Of a DNA stretch of 5,860 bases, positions 5,701-5,860 are shown one piece after another (position 1 is the stretch's first letter; each line of letters begins with the position of its first letter). The translations under genes and the position numbers were made by a program. A model generated the notes under the pieces. It was given only the letters and a program-made list of their open reading frames with translations, did no database searches and had not been told where the DNA came from. The DNA is taken from NCBI GenBank assembly GCA_041167105.1, contig JBEEGX010000112.1:1-5860 (forward strand). The letters are read 5' to 3'. Origin of the DNA: JAJPGZ01 sp041167105 (lineage in GTDB: Bacteria; Verrucomicrobiota; Verrucomicrobiia; Chthoniobacterales; UBA10450).

Positions 5701-5860
5701 ACATGAACACGCGCACGCAAGGCGGAAATGGTGCCGGGTTCGAGCCGTTCGTCGATACCAATGCCAACGGCACACGGGACGCAGGTGAAACCTTTACCGA
5801 TTTGAATGGCGACGGCGTTTGGAACAGCAACATCGCGCAGACATGGGTGAAGGCGACGGA
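2709..5860 (+). CDS. Secreted multidomain alpha-amylase-family (GH13) protein, 3' end outside window
   Basis: The frame is open for 1050 codons and runs off the window. GH13 enzymes cut or transfer alpha-glucosidic bonds in starch or glycogen. Residues 1-28 form a signal peptide (CRR, then IVAYFAAIFCLVGAQVV), so it should act outside the cytoplasm. The catalytic barrel begins at MLQYFNTDWNE. Conserved regions: I, DNVMNH 115-120; V-like, LIDLAQE 178-184; II, GLRLDAVKH with nucleophile Asp271; III, FGEH with acid/base Glu334; IV, SHDND with His395 and Asp396. The catalytic triad is complete. YDLWDRFDLG and RGSVRTRYGT resemble bacterial alpha-amylases. A beta domain C follows, to about FSW 580-582. 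The rest, over 450 residues, is mostly unassigned. It includes YYTTDGSNPEG (804-814), resembling chitobiase C-terminal/Fn3-like domains, and an EF-hand-like loop at 1016-1027. ATG 2709 is the first ATG after the in-frame stop at 2673. No Shine-Dalgarno: a C-run precedes the ATG. The exact specificity is unknown. Confidence 0.92.
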   Translation, partial: MHNNCRRIVAYFAAIFCLVGAQVVRGEAMLQYFNTDWNEIAMKMPELAEAGYDSLWLPPPTKGSGGLSVGYDLWDRFDLGSKDQRGSVRTRYGTEADLLRMIEVAHRFGIRVYFDNVMNHNAFDVPGYNANTPIDIYPGLVPEDFHLRLTPEGFYRKWDNIANWGDTWQVQHRNFSDLIDLAQEPGPTNENFGLSEGSTFSKIKFVRQPNNPEYYSYKPDGTYVGFGPNNGITVQMITDNPNFYSEYVQDFLNRSARWLIDRTKADGLRLDAVKHVRYDFFGATFGADKDTSDYGYLGQAQRQFNITRGFSDASHRDTVFDTEKPRDDAMMFGEHLGEPPPYSGYFDAGMRLVNNPLQSAMNGVLGNPSTGLQGLDQPGSYGFSDTLGVMYAQSHDNDYASRRELQFALFLTRAGLGSVYTDGNHQSQTLSQSGGAFPRHANTNFLGQFGDGLLPNLLYIHNQFARGYQQGRWSDSDLVAYERIDKRENATMPDSDGVTALLLVNDNYANGVGLNNNFGSNRGNLRTAFPGGAYLWQYASGSLPSGDSMTGFYTTVGDAGTGLGFLDPSIIVPKGGYYVFSWRNPEPSDAWSLGGGKPLTILQGGQPTSTLTYLRKDGPDGDPNFNPYNIGGAVAGSYSYPFTIPRVTNATDLSFIARADGSAENVLMELDGGVDLNGSVPPGDTDPGKRDNPPAVSTDVFLGYEQPTFVDRSGPEKFAAIDTARCTFGSVGAETYVGGATTVNGFGSNPQDIAAATFVYHDPTAGFGDWTGTHPATQYVDNGSTITVYAKTNSVGGGFRMFFYYTTDGSNPEGASGAGLGTTQTVEMNYQTPNTSDGNNWWGKASITRPAGTIKYKIGIYKTFQSSEFPGSAAQVFRKKKMLTMFQVAHFNATTASFYPHNDYGVTQTGLTEGFHLLRARAFLRRDSSGVGNGLRASIYNTFTQAFYYDAQPPGGEIKFPAHNDTVGGSRYSVVVRTDPSVTEVWYHIDDVDLANDDMNTRTQGGNGAGFEPFVDTNANGTRDAGETFTDLNGDGVWNSNIAQTWVKAT

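Noticed and set aside
1..5860. CRISPR array, tRNA, rRNA, transposase or defence genes
   Set aside because: No regularly spaced repeats, cloverleaf structures or matching protein motifs were seen on either strand.

Overview
The window looks like a chromosomal stretch from a moderately GC-rich, Gram-negative bacterium, most likely of the Verrucomicrobiota (soil Chthoniobacterales type). This assignment is an inference. It rests on a protein with a PEP-CTERM sorting tail (VPEPST, then a hydrophobic helix, then RRRR), weak or absent Shine-Dalgarno sequences, and a very large secreted GH13 protein with an EF-hand-like calcium loop. No rRNA or other decisive marker is present.

Layout, all genes on the + strand. 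(1) 1-651: the 3' half of an acetylornithine aminotransferase gene (argD). It ends in an unusual low-complexity Arg/Pro/Ser tail encoded by a hairpin-rich, REP-like stretch. (2) 648-1544: complete ornithine carbamoyltransferase gene (argF), overlapping argD by ATGA. (3) 1545-1694: spacer with a short dispersed repeat copy, a perfect 18-bp palindrome and a TTGACA hexamer. (4) 1695-2492: a 265-residue exported PEP-CTERM protein. (5) 2520-2549: a strong intrinsic terminator. (6) 2550-2708: a spacer with an inverted repeat and a possible -10 box. (7) 2709-5860: a secreted multidomain alpha-amylase-family (GH13) protein, at least 1050 residues and still open at the window edge.

argD and argF are consecutive-pathway enzymes of arginine biosynthesis and almost certainly form a translationally coupled pair. 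The PEP-CTERM gene and the GH13 gene are separate units: a terminator lies between them and each has its own upstream palindromic or inverted-repeat sequence. Both products are predicted to leave the cytoplasm. The GH13 enzyme would attack alpha-glucans outside the cell or in the periplasm. The PEP-CTERM protein would be sorted by an exosortase encoded elsewhere.

I see no defence system, CRISPR array, transposase or clearly new multi-gene system. The most interesting signals are the hairpin element that forms the end of argD and abuts argF, the short repeats related to it, the 18-bp palindrome before the PEP-CTERM gene, and the long C-terminal extension of the GH13 protein, most of which I cannot assign to a family.
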